Origin: Anastrepha obliqua
Lineage: Eukaryota; Arthropoda; Insecta; Diptera; Tephritidae
Length of the DNA: 64,000 nt
Reading direction: 5' to 3'
Assembly: GCF_027943255.1 (NCBI RefSeq)
Contig: NC_072897.1
Coordinates: 24,180,044 to 24,244,043 of the forward strand
Under the pieces are notes generated by a model. The model ran no database searches. It was not told the origin of the DNA and worked only from the letters and a program-made list of their open reading frames with translations. Below are positions 41,578 through 52,397 of this stretch, piece by piece (the first letter of the stretch is position 1; the number at the start of each line of letters is the position of its first letter). Made by a program: the position numbers and the translations under genes.

Positions 41578-41700
41578 TCCGGGGGCTTAGCTGAAGGCCG
41601 CCGGACGGGTCACAGGTTGCGGATAGTGAACGGCCTTTATATATAAAGGTTAGCTGCGAATAAGTAAATTTACGAATAAGCAGTCCCGGACAATCAGCGG
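41578..41700 (+). promoter_or_regulatory. Conserved structured 5' leader of RTE1
   Basis: CAGGTTGCGGA...CGGCC...GTTAGCTGCGAATAAG...AATAAGCAG..CC.GACAAT.AG.GG is shared with the R1b leader (minus strand 22065-21988) despite the different coding families. TCCGGG (41578-41583) can pair with CCCGGA (41685-41690), and a CCTTTATATATAAAGG hairpin lies inside. A leader RNA structure, perhaps a ribozyme or translation element, is inferred. Confidence 0.45.
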
Positions 41701-41766
41701 GTTTTCGACCACAGGTGTGAAAGGCCGAACAGTGGACACTGTAAAGCCGGAATTACAAAACCCCAC

Positions 41767-42209
41767 AATGCCAAGCTCCGAAAAATCATGCAAGTACAAC
41801 CACAACAACGGCCCTCAGTCTCCGGCAAATCGAGGGTGCGAAGAATCTCCGGAGGTAAAGCAAAAAAACATCTTAACATTGGTACGTGGAACGTCCGCAG
41901 TCTCTACGAGGCTGCATAATTAAAAAAACAAAATTTTAGAAATGAATAGATTAAATATAGATATTCTAGGAATAAGCAAGACAGGGTGGCCAGACTGTGG
42001 TGAATTCAAATCAGAGAACACCACAATTTTCTATTCAGGAAATCAAAATTGTAATCACAGAAATGGCGTCGGCATCATTGTTAAAGAACAGGTAGCTAAA
42101 TGTGTTATTGGATTTATACCTAAATCAGATAGAACACTTTTATTAAAAATTAATGCGAAGCCACTCATTATTAATATAAATCAAGTATATGCACCTTCTC
42201 TTCTTAATT
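41767..42209 (+). pseudogene. RTE1 endonuclease, N-terminal fragment
   Basis: After MPSSEKSCKYNHNNG and a stop near 41921 in the ILTLVRGTSAVSTRL segment (equivalent to NIGTWNVRSL), the frame from 41942 reads MNRLNIDILGISKTGWPDCG, TIFYSGNQNCNHRNGVGIIV and LIININQVYAPS. This is the APE-like endonuclease of RTE/CFDP2-like elements, with the catalytic Glu of SET(x)W replaced by Lys (SKTGW). The rest is lost at the RTE2 junction. Confidence 0.8.
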
Positions 42210-42292
42210 GGCGCGATAAAAATTAATGCGAAGCCACTCATTATTAATATAAATCAAGTATATGCACCTTCTCTTCTTAATTGGCGCGATAA
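42145..42292 (+). repeat. 73-bp tandem duplication at the RTE1/RTE2 junction
   Basis: Bases 42145-42219 are repeated at 42218-42292. Each copy contains the end of the RTE1 fragment plus the first 19 bases of the RTE2 3' end (TTCTTAATTGGCGCGATAA), so the duplication happened after RTE2 inserted. Confidence 0.9.
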
Positions 42293-44425
42293 CCGCTTAC
42301 GCGATTTTGACCGAGCTTAACAAAGCGAACCAGTCGTTTCTTTCTCGTGCTAACCGGCGCCAATTGGACACACCAAGTGAAGCCAAGCCCTTCTCCACCT
42401 GATCTTTCCAACGCAGAGGAAGCCTTCCTCTTCCTCTGCTACCACTAGCTGGTACCGCATCGCATACTTTCAAAGCCGGAGCGTTTGTATCCATTCGGAC
42501 GACATGACCCAGCCTACGTAGCCGCTGAATCTTTATTCGCTGCGCTATGTCTATGTCGTCGTTAAGCTCATACAGCTAATCGTTCCGTCGCCTGCGATAT
42601 TAGCCGTTGCCAACGTGCAAAGGACCAAAAATCTTGCGCAGAATCTTTCTCTCAAACACTCCAAGGGTCGCTTCATCGGATGTTGTCAGCGCCCACTCTT
42701 CTGTGCCATACGTTAAAACGGGCATGATGAGAATCTTGTAGAGTGTTACTTTTGTTCATCGAGAGAGGACTTTGCTACTCAGTTGCCTACTCAGTCCGAA
42801 GTAGCACTTGTTGGCAAAAGAAATTCTGCTAAGGATTTCAAGGCTAAGATAGTGATGGGTGTTAGTGTTGGTTCCTCAATAAACGAAGCCTTTTACAACC
42901 TCGAAATCATAACTGTCAACAGTGATGTGGGTGCCGATACGCGAGTGCGCCGATTGTTTGTTTGGTGACAGGAGGTACTTTGTCTTGTCGTCGATCACCA
43001 CCAGACCCATTCGCTTTGCCTCTTTTTCCAGTTTGGAGAAGGCAGAACTAACAGCGCGGTTGTTAAATACGATGATGTCAATATCATCGGCATATGGCAA
43101 CAATTGTACGCTCTTAGAAAATAATGTGCCTGAGTGATTAAGTTCTGCAGCTCATACGATGCTTTCCAACATCAGGTTAAAGAAGTCACACGACAGCGAG
43201 TCACCCTGTCTGAAACCTCGTTTAGTATCAATCGGCTGGGAGAGATCCTTCCCAATTCTGACGGCGATGCTGGTGTTGAGCAACGTCATCTTGCAAAGCC
43301 GTACTAGTTTTGTGGAAATACCAAATACAGACATCGCGGCATACAGATAGCTCCTTTACTGTCGAATGCAGCTTTGCAGTGAACGAAAAGATGGTGTGTG
43401 TCGATTTTCCTTTTATGGGGTTTTTCCAAGATTTTGCGTATTGTGAATATTTGGTCGATGGTAGAATTTCCAGGTTTAAAGTCACACTGATAAGGTCCAA
43501 TCATTTGGTTGATGGTCGGCTTCAGCCTTTCACACAATACGCTTTCTAGAAACTTATAGGAGATATTTAGGAGACTTACCCCGCGGTAATTGGCACAAAT
43601 TGCAGGATCACCCTTCTTATGGATTAGGCAGAGCACACTTAAACTCCAATCGGCAGGCATGCTTTCATCCGACCATATTTTGCATTGGAGATGATGCATG
43701 TAGTTTACCAGTTCCTCGCCGCCATGTTTGGATATCTCAGCCGGCAGTTTGTTAGCGCCTGCGGCTTTATTGCTCTTTAGCCGCGTTATTGCTATTCTCA
43801 CCTCGTCATGGTCGGATAGCGGAACGACAATTCCGTAGTCAACGATTGGGGTATCGGGATCTTCATATTCTCTGTGACATTCGCAGCTATCACTATTTAG
43901 CGGGTTCTAGAAGTGTTTCCTCCATAATTTAAGTATGCTCTGGATGCCAGGCACCAGATCGTCATCTTTGTTCTTACAGGAAAAAGCTCCAGTCTTAAAG
44001 GCTTCTGTAAGCCACCGAACTTTCTGGCAGAATTTTCCGGCGTTGTTCCTATTGGCCAGCATCTCAAGCTCTTCGCAACCACGTATTTCGGCCCCTCGTT
44101 TTTTCTTTCTGCTAATACGTCTCTCTTCCTTTCTTAGCTCTCGGTAGCGATCCCTCATGGCTCGCATTGCGCTCGATCGCAACGTGGTTCTACAGGCAGC
44201 ATCTTTTCTTTCTGCGGCAGCATGGCATTCCTTGTCGTACCAACTGTTTTTTCTGGCTCGCTGGAATCCGATTTCTTTTTCGTGGACGGTACGTAGAGAA
44301 CGAGAAATGTTGCTCCATTGCTAATGCATGCTGATTTGTTGGACAGTACTCTCTGAGAGCAGGAGTGATTGGGATTTTTAAGTGGTGGGTCCCAAACCCA
44401 GCACAAAATAAGTTCAAAATAACAT
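42284..44425 (-). mobile_element. RTE-type non-LTR retrotransposon RTE2, 5' truncated
   Basis: The 3' end, on the minus strand, is ...TTATCGCGCCAATTAAGAAG, a terminus I recognise from dipteran RTE-like repeats. It carries RT coding over about 2 kb. The 5' side breaks off near 44425 against an LOA-type fragment of the plus strand. Confidence 0.75.
42297..44290 (-). pseudogene. RTE2 reverse transcriptase and C-terminal region
   Basis: From the right: RKNSWYDKECHAA, then MRDRYRELRKEERRISRKKK, RIAITRLKSNKAAGANKLPA, KKGDPAICANYRGVSLLNIS and CDFKPGNSTIDQIFTIRKIL. These are followed by GFRQGDSLSCDFFNLMLESI, LPYADDIDIIVFNNRAV and, at the end, GRGRLPLRWKDQVEKGLASL with NWRRLARERNDW. YADD is retained. 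The frame is broken near 43900, 43330, 43150 and 42870. The endonuclease is missing, so the copy is dead. Confidence 0.88.
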
Positions 44426-44429
44426 TCTC

Positions 44430-45150
44430 GCCCCAGCTAAAAACCTTCCTAGAAACAAAAATTGGGATCTGTTTAGGAAAGTGCTTTTGCAAAAACCAGT
44501 GAGACTTCGCAGTTTCAACTCCAGTGTTAAACTGAAAGAGAGTGTTAGAACGGTAACAAGGGCATTTAATAAAGAATATCACGCAGCATGCACTCCCCTA
44601 CGCTTAAAACGCAGATCAAAGCCATCTTGGTGGAACAACGAGCTAGCGTCAAAAAGGCGCAACGTAATAGAATTCTGTATGCTGGCCCGAGTAGCCGATA
44701 ATGAATCCTGCTGGGAATAGTATAATGATCTACGACGAAGATACAAGTAAGAGGTGGGTAGAGCCAAGGAAGAATCTTGGAAACACTTCTATGGCAGTAT
44801 AGAAAGCACAAACGAAGCGGCTAGGCTAAAAAACTGTTAACAAAACACCCGAGTACGCCCAACTTAATACGGAAGTCCAACGGAGACTGGACTAATAGCT
44901 ATTAAGAATCACTACGAAATCTAATCAGTACGCATTTTCCAGGATGCATAGACTACTTAGGTCAGGAGTCTGTAAGAAATAACGTAGTAAACATCCCGAA
45001 ACACATTATTTTAACGGAAAAAATAGAATGGGCAATCAGCACTTTTGACCCGTTTAAATCACCAGGTGCAGACTGCGATGCTCCAAAGGATGGGAAATCT
45101 GTTGATAACATGGCTAAAAGCAATATACACAGGATGTCTGAGGTCTAATT
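44430..45150 (+). pseudogene. LOA-type ORF2 fragment L1
   Basis: Linker between endonuclease and RT: LKNLPRNKNWDLFRKVLLQK, SKPSWWNNELASKRRNVIEF, RVADNESCWE, then broken frames with IEWAISTFDPFKSPGAD and AIYTGCLRSNYI, where it stops. It is parallel to the same region of L2 (NTNWDLYRDTLSKT, KPPWWNRELGAQRRRVHEFY) but clearly a different family member. L2 starts where it ends. Confidence 0.8.
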
Positions 45151-45532
45151 ATATATATAACTGTTATCTTCATCATGTTGGTCTCCTTGACGCGCGGATG
45201 AGGCTTAAGTGGTGGTTTGACCCCCATATCATGGGGGCCAACCCAATACGTACTAAGAGGAAAGCTCCATATGGGGATTGGCTAGCTATCCATTCGCTTT
45301 ACGGCGTACTTGGTGGCCATCCAATCACCATGCGAAGATCACCGTACCGACGAAGATCCCTTTGTCATCCCCAAACCCCTTTCATCCCGTTATTTCCTCT
45401 CCTAGCGCTAGCCCCAAGTAACTGGGGCCTTTCCACAGCATGGGACGCTGCCGTGGTGGACCGTTTTGAATTCCCCATTATAGAAATAGACCACTGCGCT
45501 CGCCTCGTCGAGCAGGTGGTCGTACGAAAAAG

Positions 45533-46810
45533 ATGAATACAAACAAAAATGTAAGCAACAAAACTTCCAATGTAGCGGGAGCAGGCTACGGTGGCCGTTG
45601 TCCACGAAGACTCGGACCACGAAAGCGTCGGGAGCACAAACACTGCTGAGGAAGAGGCTCTTCTGCGTTCTCCGGCTGGGTCCAATGGTACTGCTTCGGA
45701 TAGCAAGAACAGGCCAAGGATCAAGCCTGATAAAGAGAAGCTGAAGGCCAAAGCTCGATACAAGGCCGCGATCAAAGTTTGTGACCGATTTGGCAGCAAG
45801 TCCAACCTGACGAACCAAGAGGAGGAACGGTTGGTTTGGGCCGGAGAGGAGATCAAAAATGGCCGGGCCTTCTACGCAGCAAAACCAATCTTCGCAGCCT
45901 CCAATCCGAACTATGGGAACAAAATCGAAGAAGAGCTAGCCATCAAGAGGCAGCGTTCTGCGGATAGTGAGACCCTAGTGCTATCGAAAAAGCAGAAACA
46001 CAGGCACGAAATGACTAAACCGAAAAACGGAGACGAAAGACCTACGACGTCGAAAGCAGCGGCCAGTGAAATTGCCAAGAGGCACCTCATAGTAGCAGTC
46101 ACTGACCGTAGCGACCAGCTGGGGCGAATGTCGCAGGAACGGTGGAAGGTAGTGGAAATGAAGCTACTGGAAACCCTGTTTATGAAAATGGAGGCAGAGC
46201 CGAATGCACCCATGCCAGCATTGGACGGAGCAGGGTGGTTCATCGGCGTCAAAATTATAAAATGTAAGATGACCGCACGCTCACATGGCTAAAGGAATCA
46301 GTAAAAACGCTTCAAGGCCTGTGGGAGGGGGCATCACTAGAAATTGTTGATCGCAGCTGCATTCCCTCAATACCAAAGGCAAAGGTTTTCATTCCGCGAG
46401 TGGTAAAACCGGAAAATGCACTGCGACTACTACAAAGACAGAACACAAACGTGCCGACAGACGATTGGAAAGTGTTGAGTGTGGCAAAACCAGCAACTGC
46501 TGATGGTGGCCGGGACTAGATTATCCAAATCAACAAGCCGGCAGAGGACCTGCTTTACGCGCGATTCGGGAGGATGGCTTGGGGAGTTGGTAGCGTGCCC
46601 CTTCGCCTCAAAAAGTGCAACCCGGCAGATGACAACCACAACACGCTCGCTGCGGGGGAGGTGGAAAAGGATATCGGTATAGAAGAGATCCTGGAAGCCT
46701 CCCTCAATATACAGGAAGTGGAGAAGGGTGACTTGGAGGTAATATCCAACCCCGAGAAGGTACTGAGGCCAGATGCTGAAAGTCCTTCAGATAAACCCCC
46801 ACAAAAGTGA
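45533..46810 (+). pseudogene. L2 ORF1 (DUF4780-like)
   Basis: Start at ATG 45533 (MNTNKNVSNKTSNVAGAG), frameshift near 45588, then HEDSDHESVGSTNTAEEEAL, a charged segment KEKLKAKARYKAAIKVCDRF, PTTSKAAASEIAKRHLIVAV and, after a second break near 46255, LTWLKESVKTLQGLWEGASL with VVKPENALRLLQRQNTNVPT. The latter is the DUF4780-type domain found in ORF1 of LOA-group elements. A TAG at 46518 precedes IIQINKPAEDLLYARFGRMA. ORF1 overlaps ORF2 by about 38 bases. It presumably binds RNA. Confidence 0.82.
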
Positions 46811-48105
46811 GAACGCCTCAGCCGAGCTCCTGCTCAACATAGAGGGAGTCGGCTACGAAGTGGCTCTAGTCCAGGAACCGTGGATAACATCGGGCAACAT
46901 AGTCTCCGGTCTAAAGTCACACAACTACAACACATGCATCCCGATTGCAAAAGATAAGGTAAGAACAGCGATAATGGTCAAAAAAAGTATATGTTCTTAT
47001 ATTGATCATAATCTCTCTTCAGACGATCTGACAGTGGTGGCGCTGAAGGGCTGCAAGGACGAGACGTTACTCTTTGATTCTTACTATATGCCACATGATG
47101 AAGAAGCACCACAGACGGAACTTCAGAAGCTGGTAGAAACAGCTACCAGAACGAAGCATGCTCTGGTGGTAGGAACGGACGCAAACGCACATCACCCCTT
47201 CCGGGGTAGTGCAGACATAAACGACCGAGGTGAGTCACTATTTAACTATATTCTTCAGAATAGCCTAGAAATAGCTAATAGAGGTGAAGAATCGACATAT
47301 GTGGGACCAACCTCGAAGAATGTACTTCATTTAACACCCTACACAAGCAGGCATGTTATGGTACAGGAATGGGAAGTGTTGAGTAGATACATAAGCTTTC
47401 AGGTTATATTCCGCTCAAAAAACAAGCTTATATCCTTTAGAAATCCTAAGAATACGAACTGGGACTTGTATAGGGATACTCTATCAAAAACACCAATGAT
47501 AGCCCGGAAATACAAGTCACACGTCGCACTTGAGAAAAGGGTTGAATTGTTTGCAACTACTCTTGTCAAAGCCTTTAAAAGATCCTGCCCTCCAACACGT
47601 AATAGACGCAAGCTGAAGCCTCCTTGGTGGAACAGGGAATTAGGAGCACAAAGGCGTAGAGTACATGAATTCTATAGGTTAGCCAAAGTTGCTGACAATG
47701 AGTTATGTTGGAAAGAGTATAAGGATCTACTAAAAGTATACAAGAAAGAGATACGTAAAGCCAAGAGAGAATCTTGGAAAGACTTCTGTAGCAGTATGGA
47801 AGATACTAACGATGGAAACTGTTATCCAAGAATATGTCTATGCCAAGAACAATACGAAAAATTACCGAGGAGTGGGCTAACAGCTGTGAGGACTGTCTAG
47901 AAGACCTAGTCAGCACACATTTTCCATGGTGTGCGGACACTGCAGATCTCGAACCTGGAGGAGATATTGTGCACGAAATCCCGACGAAAGTAATTACAAC
48001 CAACAAGATAGAATGGGCTATACAAAGTTTCGTCCTATATGGATGGAATGGATGGAATCTTCCCAGCCATGCTCCAAAGCCATCCTGTGGTACCAGAGAA
48101 TGTTA
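46773..48105 (+). pseudogene. L2 ORF2: endonuclease and linker
   Basis: Start MLKVLQINPHKSENASAELL; endonuclease blocks EVALVQEPWITSGNI, VVGTDANAHHPFRGS and NRGEESTYVGP. A deletion after HLTPYTSRHVMVQEWEV removes the last catalytic SDH region. The linker continues with KLKPPWWNRELGAQRRRVHE, ESWKDFCSSMEDTND and, after a frameshift near 47840, EEWANSCEDCLEDLVSTHFP and KIEWAIQSF. The first 375 codons are open. It ends near 48105 before any RT motif. Confidence 0.82.
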
Positions 48106-48791
48106 ATGCAATGAGAAGGAGCAAATGTTAAATGAGCTTTTTTCGAGTACTAATTTGTAGATTCATACTAAGGAATTTTCAAATTCAACTTTCCTCACTA
48201 GTGGGGCATTGCAGATATTTACCACGCAAGTGGAGGGTTTCTATATTTACTTACCAAGCTAGGACAGGAATTCAGATTTTTTCTGCGTTTACCACACTAC
48301 TAAGGAATTTCATAAGATTTTTCGCCACACTACTGAGGAAATCGACTTATTTCATGCCCACAGCGAAGCGAATAAATTTGCGATGAAGAGAGGCGCGCGG
48401 CAGTTAATTTGTGGTGCAGAAGCTAAAGTCGGCGGAATTATTCGTTTTGTTTTTTGGCACGTATTTAATTCAGGTTCAAGTCCTGAAGTCATATTTTTTC
48501 CTTGCACATTTTTTTTTTTTACAATTCAAACCAGGAAAGTTTGGTAAAATTTTTGAGTTTATTTTAATTAAAATTTCTTTAAAATACTGTTTTTTTTGTA
48601 TTTCATAAATGGAAATTTCTTTTCGGTATAAAATAGTTCATACTGGATATGACCTGATTTTTATATAAATCAATCAAAACAGAAAATATGTACATATGTC
48701 TTTAATCTCTTTCATCAAATCCAAATTATATTTATGAGAAAATATCATTCTAATATCCGTCCAGAAAGCCAAACACGCATACACACATACA
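48106..48791. other. No gene seen
   Basis: The left half carries repeated ACTAAGGAAT/ACTACTAAGGAAT motifs (48166, 48298 and a variant at 48330); the right half is AT-rich. No coding region or element ends are recognised. Helitron H2 begins at its right edge. Confidence 0.5.
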
Positions 48792-48944
48792 TCTATACTA
48801 ATATTATAAAGAGGAAAACTTTGTTTGTTTGTTTGGTTGTAATGAATAGGCTCAAAAACTACTGGACCGATTTTAAAAATTCTTTCACCATTCGAAAGCT
48901 ACATCATCCACGCGTAACATGGATTATATTCTATTTTGGAAATA

Positions 48945-50510
48945 GGGCTCGAGATATAGGTCAAAACGTGGACCCGGGTAACCTTCGGATGCGTATGTAC
49001 AGTATGGGTATCAAATGAAAGCTGTTGGTGAATGCTTTAGTCCAGAGTATTTTTCATGCCACTCCGTGACTAGGGTCTCGAGATAGAGACCAAAACGTGG
49101 ACCCTAGAATGTGTTTGTACAACATGGATATCAAATTGAAGCTGTTGGTGAATGCTTTAGTACAGAGTATTTTTCATGCCGCTCCGTGACTGGGGTCTCG
49201 AGATATAGGTCAAAACGTGGACCCGGGTAACCTTTGGTTGTGTATGTACAATATGGGTATCAAATGAAAGTGCTTTAATACGGGGTAATTTTCATACCTA
49301 TTGATGACTAGGGTCTCGAAATATATGCCAAAACGTGGACCCGCCGTGTCTTTGAACCGAATTAAACCAAACTTACACACATTGTTAAGGAGGTATTGCA
49401 GATGGTTTCCGTATAGTTTGGATACATATTGGTAGATAGGGTCTCGAGATATAGGTCAAAACGTGGACCCGGGTAACCTTCGGACGTGTATGTACAATAT
49501 GGGTATCAAATGGAAGCTGTTGGTGAATGCTTTAGTTCAGAGTATTTTTCATGCCACTCCGCGACTAGAGTCTCGAGATAGAGACCAAAACGTGGAGCCT
49601 AGAATGTGTTTGTACAATATGGATATCAAATTGAAGCTGTTGGTGAATGCTTTAGTACAGAGTATTTTTGATGCCGCTCCGTGACTGGGGTCTCGAGATA
49701 TAGGTTAAAACGTGGACCCGGGTAACCTTTGATTGTGTATGCACAATATGGGTATCAAATGAAAGTGCTTTAATACGGGGTAATTTTCATACCTATTGAT
49801 GACTAGGGTCTCGAAATATATACCAAAACGTGGACCCACCGTGTCTTTGAACCGAATTAAACCAAACATACACACATTGTTAAGTAGGTATTGAAGATGA
49901 TGTTGGTGAATGCTTTATTACGGAGTATTTTTCATGCCGCTCCGTGACTGGGGTCTCGAGATATAGGTCAAAACGTGGACCCGGGTAACCTTTGGTTGTG
50001 TATGTACAATATGGGTATCAAATGAAAGCTGTTGATAAGTGCTTCAATACGGGGTAATTTTCATACCTATTGATGACTAGGGTCTCGAAATATATGCCAA
50101 AACGTGGATCCGCCGTGTCTTTGAACCGAATTAAACCAAACTTACACACATTGTTAAGTAGGTATTGAAGATGATTTCCGTATAGTTTGAATACATATTG
50201 GTAGATAGGGTCTCGAGATATAGGTCAAAACGTGGACCCGGGTAACCTTCGGACGTGTATGTACAATATGGGTATCAAATGAAAGCTGTTGGTGAATGCT
50301 TTATTACGGAGTATTTTTCATGCCGCTCCGTGACTAAGGTCTCGAGATATAGGTCAAAACGTGGACCCGGGTAACCTTTGGTTGTGTATGTACAATATGG
50401 GTATCAAATGAAAGCTGTTGATAAGTGCTTTAATACGGGGCAATTTTCATACCTATTGATGACTAGGGTCTCGAAATATATACCAAAACGTGGACCCGCC
50501 GTGTCTTTGC
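48945..50510 (+). repeat. Minisatellite of about 125 bp in Helitron H2
   Basis: Thirteen units, scored by AAAACGTGG at about 48965, 49092, 49212, 49330, 49460, 49587, 49707, 49824, 49970, 50098, 50226, 50356 and 50485. Two or three unit types alternate (GGTCTCGAGATATAGGTC, GGTCTCGAAATATATGCC, GTCTCGAGATAGAGACC), so higher-order units were copied. Confidence 0.88.
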
Positions 50511-50550
50511 ACCGAATTAAACCAAACTTACGCACATTGTTAAGTAAGTA

Positions 50551-50754
50551 TTGAAAATGGGTTTCGTAAAGTTTGGTTGTAATTCGGAGCACTGGCAACG
50601 GGTACAGCGTTCTTTTGAACCAGCCATAATGTCGCTTACTTTTTTAACGCTTGGGGCGGAACTGAACTGTCAAATTGACAGTGTGAGTTACAATGTGTCA
50701 ATATTTCTTTCTGATTTGGATGCCATAAGGAAAAAACGTAAGTGCAACATGTAA
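50551..50754 (+). other. Short open frame conserved among Helitron copies
   Basis: 67 codons (MKMGFVKFGCNS...), with only two amino-acid differences to the frames in H1 (16131-16334, minus) and H3. It ends next to AAACGTAAGTG, a good splice donor. It could be a leader exon of the autonomous element or a captured fragment; near-identical DNA means no test for coding selection. I do not claim a protein. Confidence 0.3.
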
Positions 50755-51287
50755 AAATTGTTTGTGAATTTTTTTGGAGTGGATTTTGGAACAGTGAATA
50801 ATTTCTCACGAAATTTGAGAATTTAATGTGAAATCCGAATGAAATTATGTGTTCGTGGAAAAAAAAATTTTTTTCGTTTTTTTTTTGATAAATATAAATG
50901 GATAATGGTTAAAAAAGCTCCAATGCTTAATAAAACATATAAATTGAAACGAAAAATTCATGGATGATCAGGAAAAAAGACGATTGTTTATTCATATGCA
51001 TTGATTTGAAATTTAAAAACAATCTTCTTTTTTCCTGATGTTCAAGTTATATTTTATATTTACTCAAAAACAAATAGAAAAACAAAAAATATTGTTTATG
51101 CCAAAGCGCTTGAATTAAGAATAAAGAAATAGATGATATGACAACCATATTTTTTCTGTTCTAAACCATATCTATTCTATTTTAGTGTGCCCAGCGAAGG
51201 GGGCAGGGTTTGCTAGTATGCTTATAATTACGCATACAAACTTTCAACTAACTTTCAACTTTCAACAACTTTCACAATGTGCATATA

Positions 51288-51878
51288 AAGGGTGTTTTTT
51301 TTAGAGGTTAGGTTTTCAAGTTGGCACTACTTTTTTCGTAGATGGTCTTTTTGACAGCTGTCACTTGATTTATGCTCAGTTTGGTTTGCCATTTCATAAT
51401 GAATACACTTACACCTGAACAACGTTTGCAAATCGTGCAAATTTATTACGAAAATAATGGTGCGGTTCGCGCGACGCATCGAAGAAAATTTTGTTCAGCG
51501 ATGAAGCTCACTTTTGGTTGAATGGGTATGTCAATAAGCAAAATTGTCGCATTTGGAGTGAACATAATCCACAAGCCATTGCTGAGACGCCGTTACATCC
51601 TCAAAAAGTCACTGGAGTGCGCTATAGAGCCATGATTAATGACTTTTTCGTGCCTGAATTGGACGATGTTGATGTGGACGACCTTTGGTTCCAACAAGAC
51701 GGCGCTACATGCCATACAGCCAACGCAACAATCGATTTATTGAAGGAAACTTTTGGTGAGCGCATTATCTCGCGCCGTGGACCTGTGGCGTGGCCTCCAA
51801 GATCGTGCGATATAACACCGCTGGACTATTTCTTGTGGGGCTATGTGAAGTCGCTTGTCTACGCAGATAAGCAAAATA
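51288..51878 (+). pseudogene. mariner2 with transposase remnant, copy B
   Basis: Unlike copy A this copy keeps the 5' end: a possible TIR (AGGGTGTTTTTTTTAGAGG) next to TA at 51286, and a start at 51399 with MNTLTPEQRLQIVQIYYENN. An internal deletion joins this to FSDEAHFWLNGYVNKQN, and an in-frame 81-bp loss follows QKVTG. The second half (WFQQDGATCH to PLDYFLWGYVKSLVYAD) equals copy A, including the chimeric junction to BEL gag near 51870. Confidence 0.82.
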
Positions 51879-52373
51879 TGTATTCGATGACGAAAAATTC
51901 GTGAGGTCACAAATATGCTGCATGTGTGACTGGAAGATTAAACGGCTATTGTTGAAACGACTGACTATGAGGTCGAGCGCCGTGTTATAGTTTTTGCTTG
52001 TCACTTCGAGTGATTGTATTAGTCGCGAGGCTTCGTCAGTGAGATATGACCTGAGGTATTGAAATTTTTCAACCTCTGTCAAGTCTTTGTTGTTGTGCAC
52101 GAGGGTGGTAAAGACATTGTAGAAGTCCAACCACTGCGACTGCTCCCCGCTGAATTTCGTTAACTGCAATTTCGGCAAGTTGAAGCGATGTGTAGATTGC
52201 CGCTCCACTTGTGTGCTACTCATGTGACTGAGCGGTTGGACTCTTTGCAGTTCTTCTAATTGGTCCAGTAATGCGGCTTTTGCTTCGATGTAAGTATCTT
52301 CAAAAGTCACACGATGGTCTTCATTTAGTTGAGATTCATCCAGCTCCTCTAATTTAGTTTGTAATGTCTGCAA
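51879..52373 (-). pseudogene. BEL/Pao gag fragment, copy B
   Basis: As copy A for the DUF1759-type core, but a deletion joins TLQTKLEELDESQLNEDHRV directly to leader sequence at 52380, so the first 60 residues and the start codon are gone. Confidence 0.82.
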
Positions 52374-52397
52374 TGCACTGTATAGGCTCGAAGGACC

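Larger units (their letters stand above)
41546..42218 (+). mobile_element. RTE-like non-LTR element RTE1, 5' part only
   Basis: A structured 5' leader (about 41570-41760), a start at ATG 41767 and the first part of an endonuclease. It is cut at about 42210 by RTE2, inserted in the opposite direction. The precise first base is uncertain (41546-41575). Confidence 0.65.
45151..48105 (+). mobile_element. LOA-type non-LTR retrotransposon L2, 3' truncated
   Basis: A GC-richer 5' UTR of about 380 bp (45151-45532), ORF1 (45533-46810) and the first part of ORF2 (46773-48105). RT, RNase H and 3' end are missing. The plus-strand orientation is opposite to most elements at 5-36 kb. Boundaries are set by where homology to LOA-type elements stops. 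Confidence 0.8.
48792..51216 (+). mobile_element. Non-autonomous Helitron H2
   Basis: Starts TCTATACTAATATTATAAAG after an A and ends GCGAAGGGGGCAGGGTTTG then CTAG at 51213-51216, followed by T. Same family as H1 and H3 but longer (2425 bp) because its minisatellite has 13 units rather than 7. It also keeps the hairpin and the 67-codon open frame. It lies just left of mariner2 and copy B. Confidence 0.92.

Noticed and set aside
41578..41700. Definite HDV-like ribozyme
   Set aside because: I tried to fit the double-pseudoknot order of helices and could not; only the shared leader and one helix are supported.
45365..46252. Minus-strand frames of 113-163 codons opposite L2 ORF1
   Set aside because: Antisense shadows of a GC-rich coding region.
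16380..50510. CRISPR-like array
   Set aside because: The whole unit of about 125 bp is repeated without unique spacers, inside eukaryotic Helitrons.
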